Shown in pieces: positions 27,488-36,571 of a stretch of DNA of 64,000 nt. The notes below the pieces were generated by a model. It saw nothing but the letters and a program-made list of their open reading frames with translations. It was not told the DNA's origin and made no database searches. The translations under genes were made by a program, and so were the position numbers. Origin of the DNA: Streptomyces sp. NBC_01237 (GTDB taxonomy: Bacteria > Actinomycetota > Actinomycetes > Streptomycetales > Streptomycetaceae); assembly GCF_035917275.1 (NCBI RefSeq), contig NZ_CP108509.1, positions 558,001 through 622,000 on the forward strand, written 5' to 3'. How positions within the stretch are numbered: position 1 is the stretch's first letter; every line of letters begins with the position of its first letter.

Positions 27488-28979
27488 AGATCATGCGCGG
27501 CGAATGACCGGTGACCACCAGATCTCCGGTAGTCCCCAGGGGCACTCGAGCGCTGCGCTCGATGACCTGGATGGAGTACGAGCCCAATCGCCGCCAATAG
27601 GTACCCTCCTCGCTGATGAAGTAGGAGTGCAGTCCCGGCACGCGCAGGCCGGTAGGGTAGATCCGCTCTTTCATCGGCTGATCCCAGGTGAAGTCGATGT
27701 CCGCCTTCCACGACGCGAAGTGCTCGGCCGACGGCAGCGGCTCCGGCTCGTTGAGCGAAGCAAGCGGGGTACCGGGGAAGGCTCTCGCCAGGCGTACGTT
27801 CGTCCGGTGGCACAGCAGGCCGGCGTCGAGTATCCCGGCCAAGCCTCGAAGGTTCGCCACGTGAGTGTTGTGAGTCTCCCCGGGGAGACCGTAGATCAGG
27901 TTCAGGCCGGGGAGGAGCATCGGCAGACCACCGGGGCCGCGGGCTGCGCCTGCCTCGTTCACATGCCCGATGGCACGCATCAGAATGTCGGGCGTGCAGG
28001 TGAGGGTGTTGCGCTCAATAACAGCCGGGTCGAAGCTCTCGATGCCCATCGGCGCGCAGTTGCCCTCGGTGCAGAAGTCCGCCACCAGCTTCGCGATGCG
28101 TAGCCCGACGGGCGCGGCCACGGCGAGGGGGTCCGCGTTGTCGATGTGGAGCACCTCCAGTTCGGGGCAGCACTCGCGGATGCCGCTGAGCAGGGCGCGA
28201 ATCGCGGTCTCGTCCCGATGACGGTAGGAGAAGAAGCAGGTCTGTTGGCCGAGGCGGAAGTTCCGAATGCCAGCTGCGTAGAGCTGGGCGGTCTCGGCCA
28301 CGACGTCGTCAACCTCGCGGAAGGCGACGAGAGGCGATTTCGTCGGTTCGTTGCAGAAGTCACAGAACTTGCGTCGGGTGCAGCCGCGGTACAGCTCCAG
28401 CTCGGCGATCGGACGCCAGGGCATCTGCTCGACGAGGCCGGTGAACGAGTCGCGTTCGAGACGCATCTGCTCGTAGCCGGCCGGGCGTCGGCTGCCAAGC
28501 AGAAGGTCACCGGACGTCACGGTATGGGTATGAACAGCGTCGAACAGCCCCGCGTACTCCGCAGGCGTGGCTAGGGCGTAGGCGGACAGCGGCCCGAGCA
28601 GGTAGCGACGGCCGCGCGTGCAGGCGAGTGCGCGAGCAATCTCCTCGAACGATCCATTCACGGCGTGCAGGTGGACGGACGGGACCGCGTCTCCGGCGAT
28701 GACGATCACGATCGCAGCATCTCGCAGGAGCTGAATAGCGGTGTCCCGGTTGACGGTGGTCGAGTAAGTGAGCCGATCGCTTTGGGGCGGTTCGACGGTG
28801 GGCTTGCCTCCGGCCAGGCACCATCGGACATCGTCGATGGTCACGTACCGGACCTCTGCCTCCGGCCGGGCCTGTCGGAGTGCAGACCAGGCGTTCCGGA
28901 CGTAGGTCGACAGGTAGGGCGGTACGCCGAGGCCACTCGGCTCGACGGTGAAGCAGTCCAGGATCACTACAGGCTGCAT
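27459..28979 (-). CDS. radical SAM protein, first gene of the nucleotide operon
   Basis: A 506-residue protein: an N-terminal B12-binding-like Rossmann region (1-180, VPPYLSTYVRNAWSALR), a radical SAM barrel, and a TRAM-like C-terminus (LGTTGDLVVTGHSPRMIFGE). The cluster cysteines lie in YRGCTRRKFCDFC (C200, C206, C209), so the spacing is C-x5-C-x2-C instead of the standard C-x3-C-x2-C. The rest of the barrel has LRIAKLVADFC and NLIYGLPGET, as in MiaB/YgiQ-like enzymes. ATG 28979 follows GGAGGGA. The reaction is unknown; a methylation, methylthiolation or ring rearrangement of a nucleoside or peptide are options. Confidence 0.85.
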   Translation of the reverse strand: MQPVVILDCFTVEPSGLGVPPYLSTYVRNAWSALRQARPEAEVRYVTIDDVRWCLAGGKPTVEPPQSDRLTYSTTVNRDTAIQLLRDAAIVIVIAGDAVPSVHLHAVNGSFEEIARALACTRGRRYLLGPLSAYALATPAEYAGLFDAVHTHTVTSGDLLLGSRRPAGYEQMRLERDSFTGLVEQMPWRPIAELELYRGCTRRKFCDFCNEPTKSPLVAFREVDDVVAETAQLYAAGIRNFRLGQQTCFFSYRHRDETAIRALLSGIRECCPELEVLHIDNADPLAVAAPVGLRIAKLVADFCTEGNCAPMGIESFDPAVIERNTLTCTPDILMRAIGHVNEAGAARGPGGLPMLLPGLNLIYGLPGETHNTHVANLRGLAGILDAGLLCHRTNVRLARAFPGTPLASLNEPEPLPSAEHFASWKADIDFTWDQPMKERIYPTGLRVPGLHSYFISEEGTYWRRLGSYSIQVIERSARVPLGTTGDLVVTGHSPRMIFGERVASPA

Positions 28980-29105
28980 ATGGGTCTCCCTCCAGCGCTG
29001 AGGGTTTCGGCGGTGTTCCAGCGGCGTCTTCGCCGGGAAGAGCCGCGGGCCCCAGAGCGCATTCATTGTCGGCGCTGGCAGGGCCTTGGGAGGAGAGGGC
29101 AACGG

Positions 29106-29129
29106 GGTTGTCCGGTTGTACGGGGGTTG
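29106..29129. promoter_or_regulatory. three GGTTG repeats between divergent radical SAM and regulator genes
   Basis: In the 213-base divergent intergenic region GGTTG occurs three times in 24 bases (29106, 29114, 29125), each after G or C. Its position, about 65-85 bases before the regulator start and 125-150 before the radical SAM start, fits an operator for the HTH/TPR regulator at 29193. No direct evidence. Confidence 0.3.
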
Positions 29130-29192
29130 CATCTCTGTGGCGCTGTGTCGGAAGGCTGGGACGCAGGGTGATCTGCAAGGCATCATCTACAC

Positions 29193-30578
29193 ATGGGCAG
29201 TTCAAAGGCGAGCAGTGAGAACAACGCCGCGTTCGCGGCGGTGCTCACGGAGGCCGGTTCTTCACACGCCGCTTTGGCTCGCAAGGTCAACGAACTGGGT
29301 GCGCTGCAGGGCGTGGTGTCCCGCTACGACAAGGCGTCGGTGACCCGGTGGCTACAGGGTATGACCCCGCGAGGCCGCGCCCCGGAGTTCATTGCCGCTG
29401 CCCTGGCAGGGTTCTTAGGCCGATCCATTTCCCCTGTTGACATCGGTTTCACAGATCAGCACCAGAGACCTGTGGTCGCAAGGGCCTTGACGTACCGTGA
29501 AGATGTGGGTGAAACACTTCATACGCTCGCGGAGCTCGGTTCGACCGATATCTCGCGACGCAGTCTCCTCGGCGCGGTTCCGTACGTCGCGACGGCTCTT
29601 TTGGACCCTCAACGGCATTGGTTGCTTTGGCTCCTGGAGGACGAGCAAGCCTCCCGGCTCGCTGTAGTGGCTGGCGGCGGCCCCGTCGAGCAGGTCCAGG
29701 CGATGATCGAGATGTTCGACGAGATGGACAATCGCTTCGGCGGTGGTGGTGTGCGGGCGAGCATCGTGCACTATCTGAGCACCGAACTCGCACCCATGCT
29801 GCAGCAGCGCAACCTTTCCTCGGGCCAGCGCAGACTCCTGTACACCTCGGCTGCCAAGTTGGGGGCAATGGCTGGTTGGTGCTCGTACGACGCCGCCGAC
29901 TACGGGCTCGCGGAGCGCTACATGATCCAGGCGCTGAGGCTGTGCGCCGAGGGCGGAGACCGCGTGCTCGGCGGGCAGATCCTAGCTGGCATGTCGCACC
30001 TCGCCACCAGCCTGGGCAACCCCGCCGAAGGAGTCTCGCTAGCGAGAGCGGGTATCGCGACAGCCAAGTCGGTGGGCAGCCCGCTCGGGCTCATGCGCTT
30101 GTACGCCATGGCCGCCCGCGGGTACTCCGCCCTGGGCGACTCCCAGCGCGCGACGGCATCCCTCCTGGAAGCCCACAAGAACCTGGAGGTCAGCCGGGGC
30201 CCCGCCGAGGAGTCGCCGTGGGTTCGCTTCCTGGACCACCACTATCTGGAAGCCGAGGCGGCCCTGGTCCACCGCGACCTCGGCGAAGCCGCAGAGGCCG
30301 AGCACCTCGCCCGGGCGTCAGTCAAGGCGAACGGCGACCGCCGCCGCCGGCAGGCCATCAGCCGCTCGGTGCTCGCGACGGCGTTCCTTCAGCAGAACAG
30401 GTTGGACGAGGCGGTCGACACTGCGAGCAACGCCGTGGACCTGCTCGCCGGAGTGCACAGCGAACGGTCCGTCCAGGCTCTGCGCGACTTCCGTGCACGT
30501 CTTACTCCTCACCAAGGCGAGTCCATCGTCCGCGACTTCGAACGAAAGGCCCGGCCGATTCTCGGTACAGCTGCCTGA
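29193..30578 (+). CDS. HTH/TPR transcriptional regulator (NsdA-like)
   Basis: A 461-residue protein. The N-terminal 80 residues form a Streptomyces-type HTH (SHAALARKVNELG, then DKASVTRWLQGMTPRG). The rest is a superhelix of tetratricopeptide-like repeats (such as ADYGLAERYMIQALRLCAEGG and AEAEHLARASVKANG). This architecture is that of NsdA and many pathway-linked regulators of Streptomyces, in which TPRs sense a peptide, protein or small molecule. It is divergent from the seven-gene operon, so it is its most likely regulator. Confidence 0.85.
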   Translation: MGSSKASSENNAAFAAVLTEAGSSHAALARKVNELGALQGVVSRYDKASVTRWLQGMTPRGRAPEFIAAALAGFLGRSISPVDIGFTDQHQRPVVARALTYREDVGETLHTLAELGSTDISRRSLLGAVPYVATALLDPQRHWLLWLLEDEQASRLAVVAGGGPVEQVQAMIEMFDEMDNRFGGGGVRASIVHYLSTELAPMLQQRNLSSGQRRLLYTSAAKLGAMAGWCSYDAADYGLAERYMIQALRLCAEGGDRVLGGQILAGMSHLATSLGNPAEGVSLARAGIATAKSVGSPLGLMRLYAMAARGYSALGDSQRATASLLEAHKNLEVSRGPAEESPWVRFLDHHYLEAEAALVHRDLGEAAEAEHLARASVKANGDRRRRQAISRSVLATAFLQQNRLDEAVDTASNAVDLLAGVHSERSVQALRDFRARLTPHQGESIVRDFERKARPILGTAA

Positions 30579-30587
30579 AGCTCCCGG

Positions 30588-31397
30588 TCAGTATCCTTCG
30601 GGCGTCGGCGCGTTCTGGCCCTTGTCGACGGGCAGGTTGATCCCGGTCACCGCTCGCGACTGGTCCGAGAGCAGGAAGGCGATCGCGTCTGCCACCTCCT
30701 CCGGCCGCACCAGTTCTCTCCCCGGGAACTCCGTTCGGAATCGGTCGAAGGCCGACGGGTCCTCCCGGCGCATCCGGTCCCAGCGCTTTCCGGGGATGAG
30801 CATCGATCCGGGCGAGACCGCGTTCACGCGAATGCCATCCGTAGCCAGCTCCCTGGCCAAGGACGACACCATGTGGATCTGGGCCGCCTTCGCCGAGCCG
30901 TACTGAGCCTGCGGGCCGGGCTTCCACCCGGAGACCGAGGCCACGACGACGATCGACCCGCCACCGGCCGCTCGCAGGTGCGGGGTGGCCACCGCGATCA
31001 GCCGGGCGACATGGCCAACGTTCAACTCCCAGGTCGCCGCCCAGTCCTCCGCTGTCGCCTCGGTGATTCCCCTCCCTCGCGCACCGCCCGCACACGCGAC
31101 AACCCCGTCCAACCCTCCCAGCGCTGAGGCGGCCTCCTCGACAAACCGCTCCAGCAGTTCCGGCGCGGAGACGTCCAGAGTCCGGGTGAATAGAGCAGTC
31201 GGCACATCGAGCGAACTGCGCAGCGCTTCCAGCGGCTCGGGCTTCCGGGCGCATGTCGCCACCCGCGCTCCTTCGGACAGGAGCAAGCGCACGATGTGTT
31301 CTCCCAGCCCTCTGGAGCCTCCCGTCACCACAATTCGGCGGCCCGCGAACTGTCCAGTCGCCGCCCGCTGCCCACCGGTATGTCCTGCATCAGTCAT
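30588..31397 (-). CDS. SDR-family NAD(P)-dependent oxidoreductase
   Basis: A 269-residue classical short-chain dehydrogenase. TGGSRGLGEHIV is the glycine motif, ELNVGHVARL the N-N motif region, VASVSGWKP carries the catalytic Ser, and YGSAKAAQIHM has the Y-x3-K pair. The C-terminus ends normally (GRELVRPEEVADAIAFLLSD, then ITGINLPVDKG). It is convergent with the regulator (9-base gap) and divergent from the ATP-binding protein. Substrate not predictable; the FabG-like fold is certain. Confidence 0.92.
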   Translation of the reverse strand: MTDAGHTGGQRAATGQFAGRRIVVTGGSRGLGEHIVRLLLSEGARVATCARKPEPLEALRSSLDVPTALFTRTLDVSAPELLERFVEEAASALGGLDGVVACAGGARGRGITEATAEDWAATWELNVGHVARLIAVATPHLRAAGGGSIVVVASVSGWKPGPQAQYGSAKAAQIHMVSSLARELATDGIRVNAVSPGSMLIPGKRWDRMRREDPSAFDRFRTEFPGRELVRPEEVADAIAFLLSDQSRAVTGINLPVDKGQNAPTPEGY

Positions 31398-31602
31398 CTG
31401 CGCAACCCTTCACCAACCGTGCCAACCCGCGTGGTCAAAGACATCCTCCATGCACCCTTCTTACCGGGCCGCCGGGGCGGTTCTCTTATGGACGTACCCG
31501 GCCTGGGACCAACCGTGCGGCGACAATCGGCGAGCGATGGGCCCCACGGAGCCGGGTGACCGCACGAACTCCCCCATCCCACCGACGAAGCCGAGGCCAG
31601 CG

Positions 31603-32112
31603 ATGTGCCAGAGCATCACCGCCCCCAGGGCTCCTGACTGGATGGACGTCAAGCACGACTCGAAGTGGAACCCTGCCACCGCCACCGTCGAGACTGCGGC
31701 TGCGACGGATCCGGGGCCGGGGCCACTGGCATCACGTGCCTTTGAGGTGGTGATGAGTCCGGATCCGGTTCGCGTCCCGCAGATACGGCACGTCACAGCA
31801 GCGGTCATGCGGAACTGGGCTGTACCCATTCCCCTGGCGCAGGATGTGGGACTCGTCGTATCCGAACTCGTCACGAACGCGATCGAGCACGGCCTCGGGA
31901 CTGTCTGCCTGCGGGTGTGGCAAGGCCCTGGTGAACTCCACGTCGAGGTCGCCGACGACAACCCGGCCCCCGCCCGGCTTCGTGCCGCCGGCGACGAAGA
32001 GGAGTCCGGCCGCGGACTGTTCTTGGTCGCCGATCTCGCTCGGGGCTGGGGCGTGAGGGACGGCGGTCGAACCACTTGGGCTACGTTGCGAGCCCCTTCG
32101 GATATCCCATGA
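31603..32112 (+). CDS. ATP-binding anti-sigma/RsbW-like HATPase_c protein
   Basis: A 169-residue GHKL ATPase domain protein of the type very abundant in Streptomyces. N-box: VGLVVSELVTNAIEHG; G1 box: ELHVEVADDNPAPA; G2: EESGRGLFLVADLARGWG. This is the serine-kinase anti-sigma-factor fold. Start ATG 31603 was selected as the nearest start in frame after a GAGGCCAG stretch; the true start might be at a later methionine. The stop overlaps the ATG of the next gene, so both are coupled. Confidence 0.85.
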   Translation: MCQSITAPRAPDWMDVKHDSKWNPATATVETAAATDPGPGPLASRAFEVVMSPDPVRVPQIRHVTAAVMRNWAVPIPLAQDVGLVVSELVTNAIEHGLGTVCLRVWQGPGELHVEVADDNPAPARLRAAGDEEESGRGLFLVADLARGWGVRDGGRTTWATLRAPSDIP

Positions 32113-32600
32113 TGAGCGCCGTCAGCGTGGGCGCCCCCAGCAATCGGCGACGGAGGCTGATCACTTCCGAGGACGTGGCGATGCGCAGGCTCGCCCACTC
32201 CTTATCCCTCTCCCTCATTGCCGAAGGCATCAGCGATGACCTGATCGACACCGTGGAGGAAATCCTCGGTGACCGGCCGAGCACCGTCGCTGACGGCGGC
32301 GGTCGGAGGCTCGACGGTGTGTTGGTCCGCCTCGGGCTTCCCGCACCCCGGCGGCGGCCCCCTGCAGTCGAGCCGCTGAGCGCCGCGGACACCGCGAGAA
32401 TCACTCACCGGTTCCGACGGGCCACGCACCAGCTCATACAAGTCGCCCCATATCGGGTCACGACGTTCCCCACCGAGGAACTGTGCCACCTGCTCGCCCT
32501 GCGCAACGAACATCCGGCCCCCGATGAGGCGCTGTCGTACCTGCGCCGGTACGCCCTGGCGATCGTCACTCTCCTCAACCTGATGGGAGATGACAACTGA
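32109..32600 (+). CDS. hypothetical protein, 163 aa
   Basis: Starts in a 4-base ATGA overlap with the HATPase gene. A basic N-terminus (NRRRRLITSEDVAMRRL) is followed by an all-helical domain; the C-terminal block PTEELCHLLALRNEHPAPDE and then ALSYLRRYALAIVTLLNLMGD is conserved in small Streptomyces proteins found near HATPase and LuxR-like genes. I know no biochemical function. A 217-base gap without a gene follows. Confidence 0.7.
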   Translation: MMSAVSVGAPSNRRRRLITSEDVAMRRLAHSLSLSLIAEGISDDLIDTVEEILGDRPSTVADGGGRRLDGVLVRLGLPAPRRRPPAVEPLSAADTARITHRFRRATHQLIQVAPYRVTTFPTEELCHLLALRNEHPAPDEALSYLRRYALAIVTLLNLMGDDN

Positions 32601-32817
32601 CGCCCATCGCAGACGCCGGGACGCCCCAATACTCCGGAGGTCTGCCCCCTGCGCCGTCACGACGCGGTCCGTCCGTCCCCCCTTCGGTCGGCCGAGGCGC
32701 CTCCGGACGGAATCCTCACCACATCTTCCGTCTCGGTGGCACGCGTACTCGTGGGCGGTGCCCAGCACGGTGCCTGCAACGACGACCGACACGTCAGCCA
32801 TGAAAAGGAGTTGAGCA

Positions 32818-33285
32818 GTGATCGCTTCAACCGTCGCGAAGATCGTCCTCGCGCCCCGAGAGCGGGAGGTCCTTGAAGGGCTGGCCGCAGGAGACACACT
32901 TGCCGAAGTCGCGGGGGCCCTCGATATCCGCAAGACCACCGCTGCGGGCTACCTCCTTCTCGCGAAGAACGAGCTGTACGGCGCGAGCGATACCGCCGCT
33001 GCGGTCGCCGTCGGCTTCGCCGTCGAGGCCATCACCCAGCCTCCTTTGCTGGACCCGGTGGAGCGGCACCTGCTGCACGAGCAGCGGGCCCTCGTAGCGT
33101 TCATCGCGCGGGGCCTTGGCCCCGCGCAGATGGCCAGGGAGCAGAACCGTCCGGTCACCGATGTACGTGCGGACGGCCGGGAACTCCTCAAGAGCCTGCA
33201 GGCCCGGAACCGGCCGCATCTGATCACCCGCGCGTGGCAGTTTCAGATCCTCACCGCGGGCCAGGTGACTTCGTGGCTTCGCTGA
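32818..33285 (+). CDS. LuxR/GerE-type HTH protein
   Basis: A 155-residue DNA-binding protein from GTG 32818, with AAAAGGAG 7 bases upstream. Residues 10-60 (VLAPREREVLEGLAAGDTLA and EVAGALDIRKTTAAGYLL) form a GerE-like HTH. A second similar but weaker HTH-like block (LVAFIARGLGPAQMAREQN) follows. There is no receiver domain. Its 3' end overlaps the next gene. Confidence 0.78.
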   Translation: MIASTVAKIVLAPREREVLEGLAAGDTLAEVAGALDIRKTTAAGYLLLAKNELYGASDTAAAVAVGFAVEAITQPPLLDPVERHLLHEQRALVAFIARGLGPAQMAREQNRPVTDVRADGRELLKSLQARNRPHLITRAWQFQILTAGQVTSWLR

Positions 33286-33689
33286 CCGACTCGGTGCCAG
33301 ACAAGGTCGAGGTTCTGGCCATCGTCGAGACGGCGCTCGCCTGGGATCTGAGTGGCTCTGATCTGCCACCTGCCGACGTCACGCTTGGCATGGTCGAGCA
33401 GTTGACCACGTACGGCCGGGTCGTCGCCATCGCCCTACGCACTATGTGTCTGAGCCTCCCCGCCGAGTCGGAGGCCCGGTTGGGGGCCCAGGCCACGCTC
33501 AGCGAGGCGGGCCGCCGCCTCTATCTCCCGCCGCCGGAAGGCACGCGGCCGGCGGCGGCGCGCCGCGCGCGGAACGTGGCCCGCCTCGTCCAGGGGCTGC
33601 TCCGCGCTACCCACCAGGTCAGCGCCGAGCAGCGGTCGGCACCGCACTCCACTCCGCAGCAAGCCCCTACGAAAGGCACCTTGGGATGA
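33273..33689 (+). CDS. hypothetical helical protein (DUF6415-like)
   Basis: A 138-residue helical protein; GTG 33273 overlaps the preceding gene by 13 bases, and the longer frame from 33234 is an alternative. The layout (ADVTLGMVEQLTTYGRVVAI, then LSEAGRRLYLPPP and RRARNVARLVQGLL) resembles the DUF6415 family described as natural-product-associated in Streptomyces; I am not certain of that name. Stop and next start overlap as ATGA. Confidence 0.65.
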   Translation: MASLTDSVPDKVEVLAIVETALAWDLSGSDLPPADVTLGMVEQLTTYGRVVAIALRTMCLSLPAESEARLGAQATLSEAGRRLYLPPPEGTRPAAARRARNVARLVQGLLRATHQVSAEQRSAPHSTPQQAPTKGTLG

Positions 33690-34132
33690 AGACCTCACAC
33701 TCCGTTCTCGTCGCCGCCGTGGTCGGAACCGCCGGGCTCGTTCTGTCCGAGCGGCAGAACCGACGGCGGCTCGCGCTCCAGGCTGCGGAAATGCACCAGA
33801 CGTGGATCGCCGAGTTGGCTGGGAACCCGGAGCTGCGCGCGGTCTGGGCCCCGCCCGGCGGGGAACTGCCGGACGAGGAGCACAAGAACCTCCTTCACGC
33901 CAACCGGCTGATCTCTCTCCTGGCCGCCAAGTTCCGGGCAGGGCTCTTCGACAGGCACTCGATGCGGGTCCAGGCGCAGTGGCTCATGGAACGCGAGATC
34001 GCCCGGATCTACTGGCGAACGCTCGGCAGTCTCCGTGAGGGCGAAGCGATCGACCGGACAGACCGCATGTTCAACGCGATCCTGTCCGCCGAGTACACCG
34101 CCGCTGTCGGCAAGGACCCAGTCGCCGCCTGA
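33686..34132 (+). CDS. DUF6082-like membrane-anchored protein
   Basis: A 148-residue protein with an N-terminal hydrophobic segment (VLVAAVVGTAGLVLS) that could anchor it to the membrane, followed by a cytoplasmic helical domain. The pattern NPELRAVWAPPGGELPDEEHKN and then LHANRLISLLAAKFRAGLFD fits the DUF6082 group, common in Streptomyces. It ends the coupled HTH, DUF6415-like, DUF6082-like trio. Function unknown. Confidence 0.7.
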   Translation: MKTSHSVLVAAVVGTAGLVLSERQNRRRLALQAAEMHQTWIAELAGNPELRAVWAPPGGELPDEEHKNLLHANRLISLLAAKFRAGLFDRHSMRVQAQWLMEREIARIYWRTLGSLREGEAIDRTDRMFNAILSAEYTAAVGKDPVAA

Positions 34133-34282
34133 ATCCCCAGGACCGGGGCCTCCTCCCGGACATGCGGACCGCCGCGCCCGTGCACGGCGGACCCCGACCC
34201 GGTCTTCGGTGGAGGAGGTGGTGCTGAGACACCGCGCCCTGGCCGCACCCCGTGGAAGCACATGCGGCCGGCCCACGCACCG

Positions 34283-34308
34283 CCCGCCCGTCGTCGGCGA
34301 CGGGCGGG
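34283..34308. terminator. hairpin in the 34133-34537 gap
   Basis: Perfect 11-bp stem CCCGCCCGTCG / CGACGGGCGGG with a TCGG loop. It lacks a U tract, as usual in Streptomyces. It likely ends the DUF6082-like transcript. The remaining 400-base gap has no gene; the GH15 gene is preceded by GGAG at 34522. Confidence 0.7.
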
Positions 34309-34537
34309 TGCACCACCCGGCAGCCGGACCTGGAACAAGGCTCGGGGCCGGAAGAAGCGTGTGGGGAGGACTCCCCGTCGTCGGGCTCCTCCCCACGCGC
34401 GAAGCTCCCGCCGCGCGTCCCACGGACAACCGTGCGGCGCTCCCTCACAAGCCCGCATGCCTCATGCCGATCGTCGGCCGTCTCGGCGGTCGGCCAACTG
34501 ACCCCGGAACCGTCCGGCGCTATGGAGTAAAGACACG

Positions 34538-36571
34538 ATGAAACGCCTCCCCCGCATTGAGCAGTACGGCCTGATCGGCGACATGCAGACCAGCGCGCAT
34601 GTGTGTGACGACGGCTCGGTCGACTGGCTGTGCCTGCCCCGCTTCGACTCAGCGGCTGTCTTCGCCGCTCTTCTCGGAACGGAGCAGCATGGTTCCTGGC
34701 GGATATGTCCTGCGCCTGTCGCGGAGGGCGTCCCCGGCGTGGTCGCTCGACGTGGATACCGGGGCGACTCGCTCGTCCTGGAGTCCGAGTGGCGCACGCC
34801 GACCGGGACGGTTCGGGTGGTCGACTTCATGCCGCCTCGTGACGGGGCGCCGCAGATGATCCGGATCGTCGAAGGGACGGTCGGCGAAGTGCCGATGATG
34901 TCGGCCCTGCGTCCTCGGCCGGGCTATGGCCGTGTCAGCCCGTGGATCCACGAGCTGGGCGGGCGCGTGATCGCCGAGGCGGGCGCGGACGCCCTGTGGC
35001 TCGACTCCTCGACCCCGCAGGTGGAGAAGGACGGGTCGGTCGTCAGCTCGTTCACGGTCGCCGCCGGCGAGAGTGTGGCGTTCGTTCTCAGCTGGTGCCC
35101 GTCCCACGCGGCACCGCCGGAGATCCCGGACCCGGACGCCGCTCTGGCGGACACGCTCGGGTTCTGGCGTGACTGGACGGGCCAGTGTACTTACGAAGGG
35201 CCGTACCGCGAGGCCGTCGTGCGTTCCCTGATCACGCTGAAGGCGATGACCTACGCCCCGAGCGGCGGGATCGTCGCGGCGCCGACCACTTCCCTGCCCG
35301 AGGAGATCGGCGGCGGCCGGAACTGGGACTACCGGTACACCTGGCTGCGCGATGCCTCCGCGACTCTGGCCGCACTGCTGGGAACCGGGTACCGGCAGGA
35401 GGCCGAGGCTTGGCGGCGGTGGCTGCTGCGGGCGGTCGCCGGTGATCCGGAGAACCTGCAGATCATGTACGGGATCACCGGGGAGCGTTATCTGCCCGAG
35501 CGGGAGCTGCCGTGGCTGCCCGGGTATGAAGAATCGGCCCCGGTGAGGGTCGGCAACGGTGCCGCGGACCAGCTGCAGCTCGACGTGTACGGCGAGGTGA
35601 TCGAGACTCTCCACCTCGCGCACCAGGGCGGGGTTGCTCACTGCGGCGACACGGCGGTCCTGCACCGACGGCTCGTGGAGCACCTGGAGGAGTGCTGGCA
35701 GGAACCGGACGAGGGGATCTGGGAGATCCGGGGGGAGCGCCGGCACTTCGTGCACTCCAAGGTGATGGCGTGGGTGGCGGTCGACCGGACGATACGGCTG
35801 GCCGAAGCCGGCGCCCTCGACGTCGACCTGTTCGCGCTGATCGAGCTGCGTGAGGCCATCCACCATGAGGTCTGCGTCAAGGGCTTCGACCCGGTGCGCA
35901 ACACCTTCACCCAGTCCTACGGCTCGAAGGAGCTGGATGCCTCCCTGCTGCTGATTCCCCGGGTGGGTTTTCTCCCTGCCGACGACCCGCGCGTCGTCGG
36001 CACCGTGGACGCTGTCCGTCGGGAACTGTCCACGTCGGACGGACTAGTCCGCCGGTACCCCACTGCCGGGGATCGGGCCGGAGTCGACGGCCTCGCCGGT
36101 GACGAGGGCACGTTCCTGCTCTGTGCCTTCTGGATGGTCGACGCGCTCTCTCTGACCGGCCGCCGGGCCGAGGCCCGATCGCTGTTCGGCCGCCTCCTCG
36201 CCCTTCCCAACGACCTCGGTCTTCTCGCTGAGGAGTACGACCCGGTGGCCGGACGACAGCTCGGCAACTTCCCCCAGGCTTTCAGCCATATGGGTCTGGT
36301 CCAGAGCGCTCTGCTCCTGCAACAGCTCTCGGACACGCCCTCCCGCGACTCAAAAGCCACAACGGCGACAAGCACCCGCTGTGACGGAAGCGCCCACGCC
36401 GCGGATGCCCCACGCGCTGATCAGGACGCCACCGTGGCCGCGATGACCGGGCAGTTGGGCCCGGACCCGACCAGCGAGCAGTTTGTGCACGCGCGGCGTG
36501 AGACGACTGACCGGTGCGAGGCCCTCAAGGAAGCGGGCAAGAGCTTCGCAGACACGGGTGCAGACCAGTGA
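34538..36571 (+). CDS. GH15-family glycoside hydrolase (glucoamylase/trehalase type)
   Basis: A 677-residue cytoplasmic GH15 enzyme with the super-sandwich N-terminal domain (IEQYGLIGDMQTSAHV and GSVDWLCLPRFDSAAVFA) and the (alpha/alpha)6 barrel starting at about 230. RNWDYRYTWLRDASATL is the hallmark of bacterial GH15 trehalases/glucoamylases, and LPEEIGGGRNW precedes it. The last 75 residues are poorly conserved. There is no signal peptide. Activity is probably alpha,alpha-trehalase or isomaltose/glucan hydrolysis. It leads a six-gene chain in which every junction is a 4-base overlap. Confidence 0.9.
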   Translation: MKRLPRIEQYGLIGDMQTSAHVCDDGSVDWLCLPRFDSAAVFAALLGTEQHGSWRICPAPVAEGVPGVVARRGYRGDSLVLESEWRTPTGTVRVVDFMPPRDGAPQMIRIVEGTVGEVPMMSALRPRPGYGRVSPWIHELGGRVIAEAGADALWLDSSTPQVEKDGSVVSSFTVAAGESVAFVLSWCPSHAAPPEIPDPDAALADTLGFWRDWTGQCTYEGPYREAVVRSLITLKAMTYAPSGGIVAAPTTSLPEEIGGGRNWDYRYTWLRDASATLAALLGTGYRQEAEAWRRWLLRAVAGDPENLQIMYGITGERYLPERELPWLPGYEESAPVRVGNGAADQLQLDVYGEVIETLHLAHQGGVAHCGDTAVLHRRLVEHLEECWQEPDEGIWEIRGERRHFVHSKVMAWVAVDRTIRLAEAGALDVDLFALIELREAIHHEVCVKGFDPVRNTFTQSYGSKELDASLLLIPRVGFLPADDPRVVGTVDAVRRELSTSDGLVRRYPTAGDRAGVDGLAGDEGTFLLCAFWMVDALSLTGRRAEARSLFGRLLALPNDLGLLAEEYDPVAGRQLGNFPQAFSHMGLVQSALLLQQLSDTPSRDSKATTATSTRCDGSAHAADAPRADQDATVAAMTGQLGPDPTSEQFVHARRETTDRCEALKEAGKSFADTGADQ

